Both the position numbers and the translations under genes were made by a program. The notes below the pieces were generated by a model. The model saw nothing but the letters and a program-made list of their open reading frames with translations. It was not told where the DNA came from and searched no databases. A DNA stretch of 64,000 nucleotides, from positions 62,001 through 126,000 of the forward strand of contig NZ_JH651379.1 in the NCBI RefSeq assembly GCF_000260115.1. The letters are read 5' to 3'. Numbering within the stretch: the first letter of the stretch is position 1; each line of letters opens with the position of its first letter. Shown in pieces: positions 1 to 8,087 of the stretch. Source of the stretch: Galbibacter orientalis DSM 19592 (GTDB lineage Bacteria > Bacteroidota > Bacteroidia > Flavobacteriales > Flavobacteriaceae).

Positions 1-954
1 AATAAGCACAATAGTTAACATTATGCCTAAAGATTTTTGGGATGCTGCTGCATTGTAAATTGTTACACTATATTCTGGACCTATAGTTGATGGTAATAGA
101 ACTGGATATAACTGAACTGCAACAAGCATTAACAAAAACGCCATTGTTAAAGACGAGAATATCAAGGCATACGCATATTTCTTTTTTGAGGCTAATCTTG
201 GTACGTTTGCAACAGCCAAAAAAGCCAGTACAGGAATCACAAAATATATAGGATGCTCCTTAAATGTATCGGTAACGCCATGTAAAAACACCAATGTATA
301 AAGTGATGTAGCTGCAAAGCTTACAATGAAAAAAATCATTCCTTTTTTTAGTAAAAATGTTAATCTCGCGTGTAAACGACCTTCCGTTTTTAATAACAGA
401 AAAATAGCACCTTGTGTCATAAATAGTGATACCGTGGTTAAGCCAACCATTATAGCATAAGGGTTTAAAAACGAAAAAAACATACCACCTTTATAGCTGT
501 AGTTTTCGGCTAATTCTATTCCCTGTAAAATGTTTGCTAAAACAACCCCCAACAAAAATGATATAAATACATTTGCTGTAAAGTAAATTATGTCCCACGT
601 CTTACGCCACCAAAGCATCCTCTCTGCACTTCTAAATTTTATAGCTGAAGAACGCAGTACCAAAAACATTAGAAAGAGCATAAAAGGCACGTACATTGAA
701 GATAACATCGTGGCATACATTACAGGAAAACCGGCAAATAATGCACCAGCTCCTATAATGAGCCATACTTGATTAGCATCCCACAGTGGTCCAATAGCAT
801 TGATTGCGATACGCCTGCTTAAATCCTTTCTGAAAAATAAGTGCCACATTCCGGCACCATAATCAAACCCTTCTAAAATTGCATAGCCTGAAAATAATAA
901 ACCGACTACTAAATACCAAAGTGTTGGGTAATCAATCCCTAAAAAATATTCCAT
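1..954 (-). CDS. cydB: Cytochrome bd ubiquinol oxidase subunit II (partial, C-terminus off window)
   Basis: This is the second subunit of the cytochrome bd quinol oxidase, a high-affinity inner-membrane terminal oxidase. Reading the minus strand from the ATG at 954 gives an open frame of 318 codons that runs off the left edge. It starts MEYFLGIDYPTLWYLVVG and contains the family's N-terminal GFDYGAGMWH and GPLWDANQVWLI segments, followed by hydrophobic helices. It starts 5 bp after the cydA stop, so the two genes are co-transcribed from the promoter upstream of cydA. The bd type is known to be much less sensitive to sulfide than haem-copper oxidases, which suits the sulfide genes nearby. Confidence 0.95.
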   Translation of the reverse strand, partial: MEYFLGIDYPTLWYLVVGLLFSGYAILEGFDYGAGMWHLFFRKDLSRRIAINAIGPLWDANQVWLIIGAGALFAGFPVMYATMLSSMYVPFMLFLMFLVLRSSAIKFRSAERMLWWRKTWDIIYFTANVFISFLLGVVLANILQGIELAENYSYKGGMFFSFLNPYAIMVGLTTVSLFMTQGAIFLLLKTEGRLHARLTFLLKKGMIFFIVSFAATSLYTLVFLHGVTDTFKEHPIYFVIPVLAFLAVANVPRLASKKKYAYALIFSSLTMAFLLMLVAVQLYPVLLPSTIGPEYSVTIYNAAASQKSLGIMLTIVLI

Positions 955-959
955 AGTTA

Positions 960-2318
960 TTAACTTACGTATTTTAAAAATTCATCCGGGTTTTTAGCTT
1001 CATCGTATGGACCGTGCTTTATCTTTTTATTTACAGAGTAAATGAACAATAAAAAAAGTATGGCGTAAACCACTAGGAACAATATCAGTGAAAACAAAAT
1101 TTGATTCGAAGACACCTCTTGTGAAAAGCCCTCGTTTGTTCTTAAGTGTCCATAAACTATCCAAGGTTGTCTGCCCATTTCTGCTGCAAACCAACCTACT
1201 TGATTTGCTATTTGCGGTAAAAGCACGGAGAATGCAAAAATCTTCAGCAGCCATTTTTTTTCAAATAATCTACCTTTCCACCATAAGTAACTAGCGTACA
1301 ATGTGAGGCCTATTAAAAACATACCTATACTAATCATAATATGATAAAATTGAAAAACCGCATTCACCTGTCCGGGTCTATCTTCCTTTGGAAAGGCATT
1401 TAGTCCCGTAACCGGTGCTTCAAAATCTTGGTCAATCATAAAGGATAGACCACCTGGTATTTTTAGGCCCGTGACTTCTTGGGTTTCATCATTTACCCAA
1501 CCAAACAGATATAAATCGGCCGAACCACTTTCCTCATAATGACCTTCCATTGCGGCAAGTTTAGCAGGTTGGTTTTCGGCAACAACTTCTGCAGAACTAT
1601 GTCCTGAAAGCAATTGAGTTAAAGAAATAACAGTGGCTATACCCAAAGCGATTTTGAATGCTTTTTTTGAAATTTCAACATATCGCTCCTTTAGTAGATA
1701 ATAAGCGTGAACGCTTAATACTAAAAAAGCACCGGCTAAAAATGCGCCTTGCCATACGTGAATAATTCTATCTACACTGGATGGATTAAAAACCATTGCC
1801 CAGAAATCTGTAACCTCTGCCCTTGCATTAAATCCTTCACCTACAATATGATAACCTGCAGGCGTTTGTTGCCAACTATTAGCCACAACAATCCATACCG
1901 CTGAAAACATTGAGCCCAAAAACACCCCTATGGTTGAAATGAAGTGAACTTTCGGCGAGACCCTGTTCCAGCCAAATAGCAGTATCCCTAAAAAAGCACT
2001 TTCCAAGCCAAAGGCAAACAAACCTTCGGCTGCCAAAGCACTGCCAAAAATATCGCCAACATATCTTGAATATACAGCCCAATTTGTGCCAAATTCAAAC
2101 TCCATAATTATACCAGTTGCCACACCTATACCAAAGGTGATGGCGAAGATTTTTAACCAAAAACGGGTTAAAATCTCGTATTGTTTATTACCTGTTTTTA
2201 TGTACATCCCTTCCATAAAAACCATAATCAATCCCAAACCGATACTCAAAGGCGGGTAGATGTAGTGGAAGGCAATGGTAAATGCGAATTGTATTCGAGC
2301 AAGAATTTCTACATCCAT
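960..2318 (-). CDS. cydA: Cytochrome bd ubiquinol oxidase subunit I
   Basis: This is the haem-bearing subunit of cytochrome bd, which oxidises quinol and reduces oxygen to water. At 452 residues it belongs to the short-Q-loop group. Visible landmarks are H18 in AFHYIYPPLS and H187 in IIHVWQG at the positions of the two haem b ligands, E99 and E106 in the EGLFAFGLESAFLG helix, and the GRQPW motif with WIVYGHLRT near residue 375-390. cydB follows 5 bp after the stop. The start ATG at 2318 lies about 16 nt downstream of the transcription start predicted from the -7 element at 2339-2346, which carries the regional Crp-type operator 22 bp upstream. Confidence 0.97.
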   Translation of the reverse strand: MDVEILARIQFAFTIAFHYIYPPLSIGLGLIMVFMEGMYIKTGNKQYEILTRFWLKIFAITFGIGVATGIIMEFEFGTNWAVYSRYVGDIFGSALAAEGLFAFGLESAFLGILLFGWNRVSPKVHFISTIGVFLGSMFSAVWIVVANSWQQTPAGYHIVGEGFNARAEVTDFWAMVFNPSSVDRIIHVWQGAFLAGAFLVLSVHAYYLLKERYVEISKKAFKIALGIATVISLTQLLSGHSSAEVVAENQPAKLAAMEGHYEESGSADLYLFGWVNDETQEVTGLKIPGGLSFMIDQDFEAPVTGLNAFPKEDRPGQVNAVFQFYHIMISIGMFLIGLTLYASYLWWKGRLFEKKWLLKIFAFSVLLPQIANQVGWFAAEMGRQPWIVYGHLRTNEGFSQEVSSNQILFSLILFLVVYAILFLLFIYSVNKKIKHGPYDEAKNPDEFLKYVS

Positions 2319-2338
2319 AATGTGTTAATATTTTGTTA

Positions 2339-2382
2339 CAAAGGTAGAAAAAGGTCTTTCTAAACTGTGTAACATATGTAAC
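2339..2382 (-). promoter_or_regulatory. Crp-type operator and -7 element of cydAB
   Basis: The operator at 2369-2382 reads GTAACATATGTAAC on the plus strand, one base from the regional consensus GTAAC-N4-GTTAC. On the minus strand a perfect TAnnTTTG element (TACCTTTG, 2346 to 2339) begins 22 bp after the operator edge, the same spacing as at nine other operons here. The operator centre would lie near -41.5, overlapping the place of a -33 element, as expected for class II activation by a Crp/Fnr protein. Confidence 0.72.
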
Positions 2383-2425
2383 CTTATTGTGAATTATATC
2401 GATTTGAATATTAAAATGAACTTAA

Positions 2426-2469
2426 GTAACAAAGGTTACAAACGATGCACTTTCTTTCTTATATTTTTG
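2426..2469 (+). promoter_or_regulatory. Crp-type operator and -7 element of the doxX-dsrE-soxB operon
   Basis: A perfect inverted repeat, GTAAC AAAG GTTAC, lies at 2426-2439. A TATTTTTG element matching TAnnTTTG lies at 2462-2469, 22 bp beyond the operator edge. The predicted transcription start is near 2474, so the ATG at 2445 lies upstream of it and cannot be the start used from this promoter. The divergent cydAB operator is about 44 bp away, so two separate sites serve the two directions. Confidence 0.8.
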
Positions 2470-2477
2470 TTCCAATC

Positions 2478-2840
2478 GTGAAAACTAAAACTTACATAGC
2501 AGTGCTGCTCACTTTCATCTTTATGGCAAAATTTCTTGCTATAGATGCCAATGGATTGAATGTTCTATTCAGCGGAAGCGATATCACATTTGTAAAACCT
2601 CATTGCAAGAAGAAAAATTCTGTAAAAAATTTACAGTCAACATCGGCATTTTCTCAAGTTGACAATACAACTTCACAAGTTGTTGATTTAAGCGGTTTTT
2701 GTACATCACAATTTCAGTTGGAATTATTCACTTGGGAAACAAATACCTCCAAGCCTATTGCAGTTTTCAACGAACATTTCAATTCCAACTTGAGTTATCG
2801 CTACTTGGATAATGATTCCCCACCTCCACGTTTGGCTTAA
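2478..2840 (+). CDS. Small exported or membrane-anchored protein, function unknown
   Basis: I do not recognise a named family. The open frame extends back to an ATG at 2445, but that codon touches the operator. I therefore choose the in-frame GTG at 2478, which gives 120 residues beginning MKTKTYIAVLLTFIFMAKFL, a signal peptide or membrane anchor. The transcript would then be almost leaderless. The mature part is polar, with a PHCKKK segment and a second Cys in GFCTSQF, and it ends in a proline-rich SPPPRLA tail. Short proteins with this layout often head flavobacterial metal-efflux or sulfur operons, but that is only my recollection. It is the first gene of the doxX-dsrE-soxB operon. Confidence 0.6.
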   Translation: MKTKTYIAVLLTFIFMAKFLAIDANGLNVLFSGSDITFVKPHCKKKNSVKNLQSTSAFSQVDNTTSQVVDLSGFCTSQFQLELFTWETNTSKPIAVFNEHFNSNLSYRYLDNDSPPPRLA

Positions 2841-2966
2841 ATACGATTACTTTCTTAAAATTTAATGTCGGTGCTTCTTTACAAGTTGTTTGTATGCAAG
2901 ACTTTGTGCTAAATGAATAGTTATGGCCAGACATTAAACAAAATCAATCTTTTTAACTTATTTACA

Positions 2967-3368
2967 ATGACGACAAAAATTTTAATAAGCCGTCGTTCCA
3001 TACAGCTATTGCGCGTAATGGTAAGCGGTATATTCCTCGTAGCAGGTTTTAATCATCTACTCAATGTAGAGAAAACTGCCCAGCGTATAGAGCAGGCAAG
3101 TTTTAAGGGTATCGCACATTTTTTTGGCGAACCCCAGTGGCTAATCATACTTTCGGGTATTGCAATGCTTGTGGCAGGCTTTCTATTTTTAATAGGATAT
3201 AAAACCAAATGGGCGGCAATGGTGCTGATAGCTGTCTTAATTCCCATCACATTAACAGTTCAAGTGGGACAAATAACAACACTTGGACCACTTTTTAAAA
3301 ATATAGCAATTCTCGGTGGACTTCTTTTTTTCATATTGAACGATACCAATAACCTTTTAAATAAATAA
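2967..3368 (+). CDS. DoxX family membrane protein
   Basis: This is a DoxX-type membrane protein of about 133 residues with four hydrophobic helices, including the segments VSGIFLVAGFNHLLN, WLIILSGIAMLVAGFLFLIGY and GLLFFILND. The open frame begins at 2913, but ATG 2967 (MTTKILISRRSIQ) fits the family length and puts a positively charged stretch before helix 1. DoxX proteins are related to the DoxD subunit of archaeal thiosulfate:quinone oxidoreductase, and many bacterial members act with sulfur or redox enzymes. Its place 2 bp upstream of a DsrE-like gene and a SoxB-like gene supports a role in passing electrons from sulfur compounds to quinone, though that is inference. Confidence 0.85.
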   Translation: MTTKILISRRSIQLLRVMVSGIFLVAGFNHLLNVEKTAQRIEQASFKGIAHFFGEPQWLIILSGIAMLVAGFLFLIGYKTKWAAMVLIAVLIPITLTVQVGQITTLGPLFKNIAILGGLLFFILNDTNNLLNK

Positions 3369-3370
3369 AA

Positions 3371-3793
3371 ATGAAAACATACATCTTTAGTTCAGTAATC
3401 TTAATGTTGACCCTGTTCGGAGCCCTTAATACACAGGCACAGCAAATAGACAATGCCAAAAACAATTACGTGGTACTTACCAAAAAAGTGCCACAGTTAC
3501 AGCCAATACTATTGACTGCCGAATCCCTAAAAGCTGAAGACGGCGAAGCTTTTGGGGATTTTCAGGTAATTATTTGCGGAAAGGAAATAGGTGATATCAC
3601 TGATACCGAAAAAATAAGCGACTTCATCATAAAAGCCGAAAAAGCTGGTGTTCAACTAATAGCCTGTGGCTTTTCGCTCAATAAATTCAAAGTAGATAAA
3701 ACCAAAGTCCCAAAAGAAATTGAGGTTGTTGAGAACGGAATTCTGTACAACTTCCAACTCCAGAAAAAAGGGTATAAAAGTATAAGCTTATAA
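3371..3793 (+). CDS. Exported DsrE/F-like sulfur-relay protein
   Basis: This 140-residue protein has a clear signal peptide (cleavage near TQAQQ, about residue 24) followed by a DsrE-like alpha/beta fold. Two cysteines sit at strand ends, in FQVIICGKEI and VQLIACGFSLNKF, where DsrE-family proteins carry persulfide-binding cysteines. DsrE and relatives shuttle protein-bound persulfide sulfur, but cytoplasmic DsrE lacks a signal peptide, so this is a periplasmic version. It lies 2 bp after doxX and 2 bp before the SoxB-like gene, so the three are translationally close and probably work together on periplasmic sulfur. Confidence 0.85.
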   Translation: MKTYIFSSVILMLTLFGALNTQAQQIDNAKNNYVVLTKKVPQLQPILLTAESLKAEDGEAFGDFQVIICGKEIGDITDTEKISDFIIKAEKAGVQLIACGFSLNKFKVDKTKVPKEIEVVENGILYNFQLQKKGYKSISL

Positions 3794-3795
3794 CT

Positions 3796-5454
3796 ATGAC
3801 AGTATTTAAGAGATATCTCCAAACAACTTTAGTATTAATCGGAATATTATTCGGAATGGTTTCTTGTAAAACAGAAAAATCGAACACAATGGAAACTAAT
3901 GATTCAGTTAAAGACACATTGAGTATAACGATATTACAGACAGCGGATATACACGGTCAATTGGACACCCATCCTGAACTATTTTGGGAAAATGAAAAGG
4001 TAGTATTTAAAAACCGTGGCGGTCTCGCTAATATTAAAACCCTTTTTGACCAGGAACGAGTGAAAAACCCAAATAGAACTATTATTGTAGATGGTGGCGA
4101 CCTTATACAAGGTAGTGGTTACACTGCTTTATCTGAAGGAAAAGTGATGCCTGATATTATAAAAAATATGGGCTATGATGTCATCATTCCCGGAAACTGG
4201 GAAGTGGTTTACGGAAAAGATATAATGATGGATGTAATGAAAGGGTACGACACACAGGTCATTGTCCAGAATATGTATCACGATGACAATGAAGAACCCT
4301 TATTTCCAGCCTCTTGGATTAAGGAAATCGAAGGGATTCGCCTAGGATTTATAGGTGTCAATGACCCAGATGTGCCCATTAGACAAAACCCTATTTTTAG
4401 CAAAGGAATTGGCTTTAGTGGACTAGACGAAAATCTAAAGAAAATGGTGGACGACTTTAAGGTCAAGAAAAATATTGATGTTTTGTTTTTAGTAACGCAT
4501 CTTGGAATTTTTAAACAAGTTGAGCTTGCCAATAATTCCATAGCAGAGCACGCAGATTATATATTGGGTAACGATACCCACGAACGTGTGCGTGAACCTA
4601 TACAAGGCAAATATGCAAAAGTGACTGAACCTGGGGCTTTTGGTTCATTTGTAGGTAAGTTGACCTTGAATTTTGTGGATGGCGTGTTAGTGGATGACGA
4701 TTATGAACTCATCGATGTTGACCCAAAAGTCTTTTCAGCCGATGAAAAAATACAGGCACTTGTGGATAAGGCAAAAGCACCTTACAAAGCAAATTTAGAA
4801 ACCATAGTAGGTTATACCAACACACCTATTTATAGATATTTAACGGTAGAAAACCCGATGGACAATATGATAACCGATGCCGCTCGATGGAAAACGGGTG
4901 CAGATATCGCTATTTCAAATGGGTTTCGGTTTGGTAACCCCATTGTGCCCCAAAATGGAAAACCGGCACCGATTACGAGAGCCAATCTGTGGAACTTGCT
5001 CCCGGTAAATGAAAAGGTAAAAACAGGAAAAGCTACTGGAAAACAGATAAAGGACTGGTTGGAAAAAGAAATGCACAATGCCTTTTCTCAAAACCCGACC
5101 GAACGTTTTGGGGGTTGGTTAGTACGCTTTTCAGGAATGAAGGTCAACTTCAATAGCCAAAATGAAAAGCGCAAACGAATCCATAGCATAACCGTAAACG
5201 GCGAGCCAATGCAAGATGACCAGTATTATACCATCTCTGCCTGTGTGCGTCCCGGTGACCCTATCGATAATCTTTGTAGGATGCCCAATGTTAAGGATGT
5301 TGAAGTAAAGGATTATACCATTCACGATGTGGTGGAAGAATATTTAAAAGAAAACTCGCCAGTATCGCCAACATTAGAAGGCAGGGCCTATTGCGAATAT
5401 CTTGGCGAGTATTCCTTTTCTACCGTACCCAAAACCGATTATAAATTTCAATAA
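3796..5454 (+). CDS. SoxB-like / 5'-nucleotidase-family metallophosphatase lipoprotein
   Basis: This 552-residue protein has a lipoprotein signal (lipobox MVSC, Cys24), a dinuclear metallophosphoesterase domain and a C-terminal 5'-nucleotidase domain. Metal-site motifs are D51-H53 in TADIHGQ, GGD at 100-102, PGNWE at 132-136, VTHLG and LGNDTHERV. The usual nucleotidase motif GNHE reads GNWE here. A Trp at this place with a following VVYG segment resembles SoxB, the thiosulfohydrolase that releases sulfate from a carrier-bound sulfane. The operon with DoxX and DsrE, and a thioredoxin gene after the insertion sequence, makes a sulfur hydrolase more likely than a nucleotidase, but soxXAYZ are not in the window. 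A nucleotide or cyclic-nucleotide hydrolase remains possible. Confidence 0.8.
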   Translation: MTVFKRYLQTTLVLIGILFGMVSCKTEKSNTMETNDSVKDTLSITILQTADIHGQLDTHPELFWENEKVVFKNRGGLANIKTLFDQERVKNPNRTIIVDGGDLIQGSGYTALSEGKVMPDIIKNMGYDVIIPGNWEVVYGKDIMMDVMKGYDTQVIVQNMYHDDNEEPLFPASWIKEIEGIRLGFIGVNDPDVPIRQNPIFSKGIGFSGLDENLKKMVDDFKVKKNIDVLFLVTHLGIFKQVELANNSIAEHADYILGNDTHERVREPIQGKYAKVTEPGAFGSFVGKLTLNFVDGVLVDDDYELIDVDPKVFSADEKIQALVDKAKAPYKANLETIVGYTNTPIYRYLTVENPMDNMITDAARWKTGADIAISNGFRFGNPIVPQNGKPAPITRANLWNLLPVNEKVKTGKATGKQIKDWLEKEMHNAFSQNPTERFGGWLVRFSGMKVNFNSQNEKRKRIHSITVNGEPMQDDQYYTISACVRPGDPIDNLCRMPNVKDVEVKDYTIHDVVEEYLKENSPVSPTLEGRAYCEYLGEYSFSTVPKTDYKFQ

Positions 5455-5455
5455 A

Positions 5456-5465
5456 GAATAAAATT
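5456..5465. repeat. Left target-site duplication of the IS4-family element
   Basis: GAATAAAATT lies one base after the soxB-like stop codon and is repeated exactly at 6776-6785 on the other side of the insertion. Joining the flanks at one copy recreates a short 11-bp gap between the soxB stop and the thioredoxin ATG. Confidence 0.9.
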
Positions 5466-6775
5466 CACTAATGGGCACTAAAATATAAATCAAGTTCTTT
5501 TAAATTCTTTGTATATCGAGGTTACGGCGTTTTTTAACACGGTGACGATTTGAATTGGGTTCAGGATTTTTGCTGTTGCAAAATCCACATCCAATGAATC
5601 AAGGTAAATACATTTTTGCTCAGTTGACCGAATTCTTGCCCCGTCGCGTGTTTGACCGCATTGTCAAAAAGCACGATGGGAACAAATATGTCCGAAGCTT
5701 TACCTGCTGGAACCAAATGCTCTGTATGGTATTTGGTCAGCTCACCTCCAGGGAGAGCATGCGGGACCTGATGCTAAGCTTGGAAGCCCATCACTCGAAA
5801 TATTATCATCTGGGTTTCGGAAAATCAATTTCAAGGCGCAACCTGGGCAAGGCCAACGAAAAACGCAGCAGCAAAATCTTTGAGGAGTTTGCCATCGTCC
5901 TGATTGAACAGGCTAGAAAGAGCTATTATCGGAACGATTTTGAGGTTAAGGTTGAAGGCAATGTGTATGCCCTGGACTCCACCACCATAGACCTGTGCTT
6001 GAACGTGTTTTGGTGGGCAGAGTTCAGAAAGGCCAAGGGCGGGATAAAGATCCATACGCTGTATGATGTAAAAACTTCCATCCCGAGTTTCCTTCACATA
6101 TCCAATGCCAGTTTACACGATGTGAACGTTTTGGACATCATCCCTTTTGAACCAGGGGGTTTTTAGGTACTCGACAAAGCCTACATAGACTTTGAACGCT
6201 TGTACAAACTCCACGGTAAAGAAGCCTTTTTCGTTACCCGGGCCAAGGACAATATGCGGTTCAAGCTGATGTACTCCAACCCGACCGATAAAGCAGCAGG
6301 CGTGAAATATGACCAGATAGGCAAACTGGAAGGATATTATTCCCGAAAGGCCTTTCCGGACAAACTGCGCCGGATAAAATATTATGATGAAGAAACACAA
6401 AAAGAGTTTGTTTTCTTGACCAACAACACCGAGCTGGACGCCTTGGAAATCGCCCTGTTGTACAAAAAACGGTGGGAGGTTGAACTGTTTTTCAAGTGGA
6501 TGAAACAACATTTAAAAATCAAATCCTTTTGGGGTACGACCCTAAATGCTGTTAAAATCCAGATTTACTGTGCGATTATTGCTTACTGTTTGGTTGCCAT
6601 CATAGCGAACACCTTGAAAGTGGAGTGGAGAATCTACGAAATTTTACAGATTCTGAGCATATCGCTACTCGATAAAACACCTGTAAGAGAGATACTTACA
6701 AGACACGATTACAAAGGTGTCAATGAACTAAAAAATAAACAACTGAAAATCAATGGGTTTTAAGCGCCCACTAAT
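5466..6775 (+). mobile_element. IS4-family insertion sequence, about 1.31 kb
   Basis: This insertion sequence is bounded by the 10-bp direct repeat GAATAAAATT. The imperfect terminal inverted repeats are near ACTAATGGGCACTAAAA on the left and ATTAGTGGGCGCTTAAAA on the right (read inwards). It carries a single transposase frame in the plus direction that ends 12 bp before the right end. A target duplication of about 10 bp fits the IS4 family. The element sits in the short gap between two genes of one operon, so it probably has polar effects on the thioredoxin gene unless an outward promoter exists. It looks GC-richer than its flanks. Confidence 0.92.
5594..6763 (+). pseudogene. IS4-family DDE transposase interrupted by one in-frame TAG
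   Basis: From ATG 5594 (MNQGKYIFAQLTEFLPRRVF) the same reading frame runs to TAA at 6761-6763, broken only by an amber TAG at 6164-6166. Both halves are in one frame, so this is a nonsense change and not a frameshift. The first half has the N-terminal IS4 domain and the first catalytic Asp in YALDSTTIDL. The second half has the second Asp in VLDKAYIDF and the Glu in the YKKRWEVELFFKWMK version of the Y-(2)-R-(3)-E-(6)-K signature. The stop falls just before VLDKAY, where related transposases often have an aromatic residue such as Tyr, so a single TAC/TAT to TAG change is plausible. The copy is probably immobile by itself. Confidence 0.88.
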
Positions 6776-6785
6776 GAATAAAATT
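6776..6785. repeat. Right target-site duplication of the IS4-family element
   Basis: This is the second copy of GAATAAAATT, ending directly before the ATG at 6786. It identifies that ATG as the original start of the thioredoxin gene and shows that ATG codons at 6774 and earlier come from the insertion junction. Confidence 0.9.
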
Positions 6786-7403
6786 ATGGATAAGAAGAAA
6801 AAGAAAACTTGGATTCAGTATGGCATTTTTGCTGTGGTGGCGATTTTCCTTTACGCAACCGGACTACATACCGAAGTTATTGGTTTTGCACAGCGTGGAC
6901 TATTGGCAACTGGCTTGATGAATCCTGATGTAGCTGAAATAGCGCAAGCAAGAAACAATGAAAACACCGAAGCGATTACTGAAAAGCTAAGCCTTACTGA
7001 AGGAGATTATAATCTAAAATTGACTGACCGGGATGGTAACATACATTCGTTGGAAGAGTTTAAGGGCAAAGTAATATTTTTAAACTTCTGGGCAACTTGG
7101 TGCCCACCTTGCGTAGCCGAAATGCCGAGCATTGATAAGTTACACGAAGAAATGGGTGATGATGTTGCTTTTGTATTATTATCATTTGATGATGATTTTG
7201 AAAAAGCCAAAGCTTTTGATAAACGAAAAGGCTATAATTTACCCATCTATGCTCCTGCGAGCAATCTTCCAGCTATGTTTCAATCATCTGCCTTACCTAC
7301 AACCTATGTAATTGATGCGAAAGGAAACCTTGCTTTAACGCATAAAGGTATGGCTGATTACAGTGACCCGGAATTTAAAAACTTTCTTAATAGTTTAAAG
7401 TAA
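6786..7403 (+). CDS. Membrane-anchored TlpA/ResA-like thioredoxin
   Basis: This is a 205-residue thiol-disulfide oxidoreductase with an N-terminal membrane anchor (WIQYGIFAVVAIFLYATG, residues 9-26) and a periplasmic thioredoxin domain. The active site is FWATWCPPC with C106 and C109, followed by LPTTYVIDAKG with the cis-Pro. The open frame reaches back into the insertion sequence at 6753. I choose ATG 6786 because removing the insertion and one target duplicate places it 11 bp after the soxB-like stop. TlpA-like proteins reduce c-type cytochrome haem sites, Cu sites or sulfur enzymes, and Sox systems have a comparable thioredoxin (SoxW). Here it most likely served the DsrE/SoxB-like proteins. 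Confidence 0.92.
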   Translation: MDKKKKKTWIQYGIFAVVAIFLYATGLHTEVIGFAQRGLLATGLMNPDVAEIAQARNNENTEAITEKLSLTEGDYNLKLTDRDGNIHSLEEFKGKVIFLNFWATWCPPCVAEMPSIDKLHEEMGDDVAFVLLSFDDDFEKAKAFDKRKGYNLPIYAPASNLPAMFQSSALPTTYVIDAKGNLALTHKGMADYSDPEFKNFLNSLK

Positions 7404-7420
7404 ATTTCTACTGCAAAATA

Positions 7421-7457
7421 AAAAACCGCACTGTTTAATTCATACAATGCGGTTTTT
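7421..7457. terminator. Bidirectional rho-independent terminator
   Basis: The arms AAAAACCGCACTGT and ACAATGCGGTTTTT pair over 14 positions with one mismatch around a 9-nt loop, with A-runs and T-runs on either side. It lies between the convergent thioredoxin (plus) and methyltransferase (minus) genes and can end both transcripts. Confidence 0.88.
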
Positions 7458-7478
7458 ATTTATATCAAAGTACACTCT

Positions 7479-8081
7479 CTACTTTATTCCCACAAATCGA
7501 ATCACTTCAGCAATTCCCTGATGATGATTACCTTCGGAAAGCTCAATGGTTCCTTCCTTTAATAATTTAAAGTCGAGTTGCGGGAATTCTGTTTTTATTT
7601 CCTCAATGGAAAATAACATTGCTTCATTTTTTGGACCACCAGAAGCATTTCCCAATTGTGCTTTTGCAAACGCTTCAAAAATCACAATGCCATCAGGTTT
7701 TAAAAATTTCATCAAATGCAGATGAGCTTGGTTGCGTATTTCTGCGGGAAAATGGGCGTAGCAAAAGCCAATGGCATCAAACTGGGCGTCGCTCTGAAAT
7801 TCTAGAATATCCGAAATTTTATAGTGGATAGAAACTTGATTTTCAGCTGCCAAACCCAATGCTTTTTCTTTACCTTTTTCACTTATATCAAAGGCAACCA
7901 CGTCCCAACCTAGTGAAGCGGCATATATTGCATTACGCCCTTCACCTTCGGCAGGCAAGAGGATACTGCCAGGTTTTAACTTGTCAATCTGTTCCTTAAA
8001 GAATTTATTTGGCGCTGTGCCGTAGATATATTCTTGGTGACCGAAGCGTTCGTTCCAAAATTCAGCTGGGTATTGTTTCAT
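7479..8081 (-). CDS. Class I SAM-dependent methyltransferase (TehB-like)
   Basis: This 200-residue protein has a Rossmann methyltransferase fold. Motif I is ILLPAEGEGRNAIYAASLGW, the acidic end of strand 2 is VVAFDISEKGKEKA, and post-I motifs include FDAIGFCYAHFP and LKPDGIVIFEAF. The N-terminus FWNERFGHQEYIYGTAPNKF is typical of TehB/thiopurine-type small-molecule methyltransferases, which detoxify chalcogen or thiol compounds. It is the last gene of the SQR-MBL-Dps-ICMT series, 6 bp after the preceding gene, so a sulfide or thiol substrate is possible but unproven. Confidence 0.85.
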   Translation of the reverse strand: MKQYPAEFWNERFGHQEYIYGTAPNKFFKEQIDKLKPGSILLPAEGEGRNAIYAASLGWDVVAFDISEKGKEKALGLAAENQVSIHYKISDILEFQSDAQFDAIGFCYAHFPAEIRNQAHLHLMKFLKPDGIVIFEAFAKAQLGNASGGPKNEAMLFSIEEIKTEFPQLDFKLLKEGTIELSEGNHHQGIAEVIRFVGIK

Positions 8082-8087
8082 AGTTCC

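Noticed and set aside
590-772. Plus-strand frame of 60 codons near the left edge
   Set aside because: It lies opposite the cydB coding frame, which has clear family sequence.
3687-3917. Minus-strand frame across the dsrE/soxB-like junction
   Set aside because: It is antisense to two well-supported genes.
5594-6763. Transposase as a programmed frameshift pair (two ORFs)
   Set aside because: Both parts are in the same reading frame with one TAG between them, so no frameshift is involved; IS4 elements normally have a single ORF.
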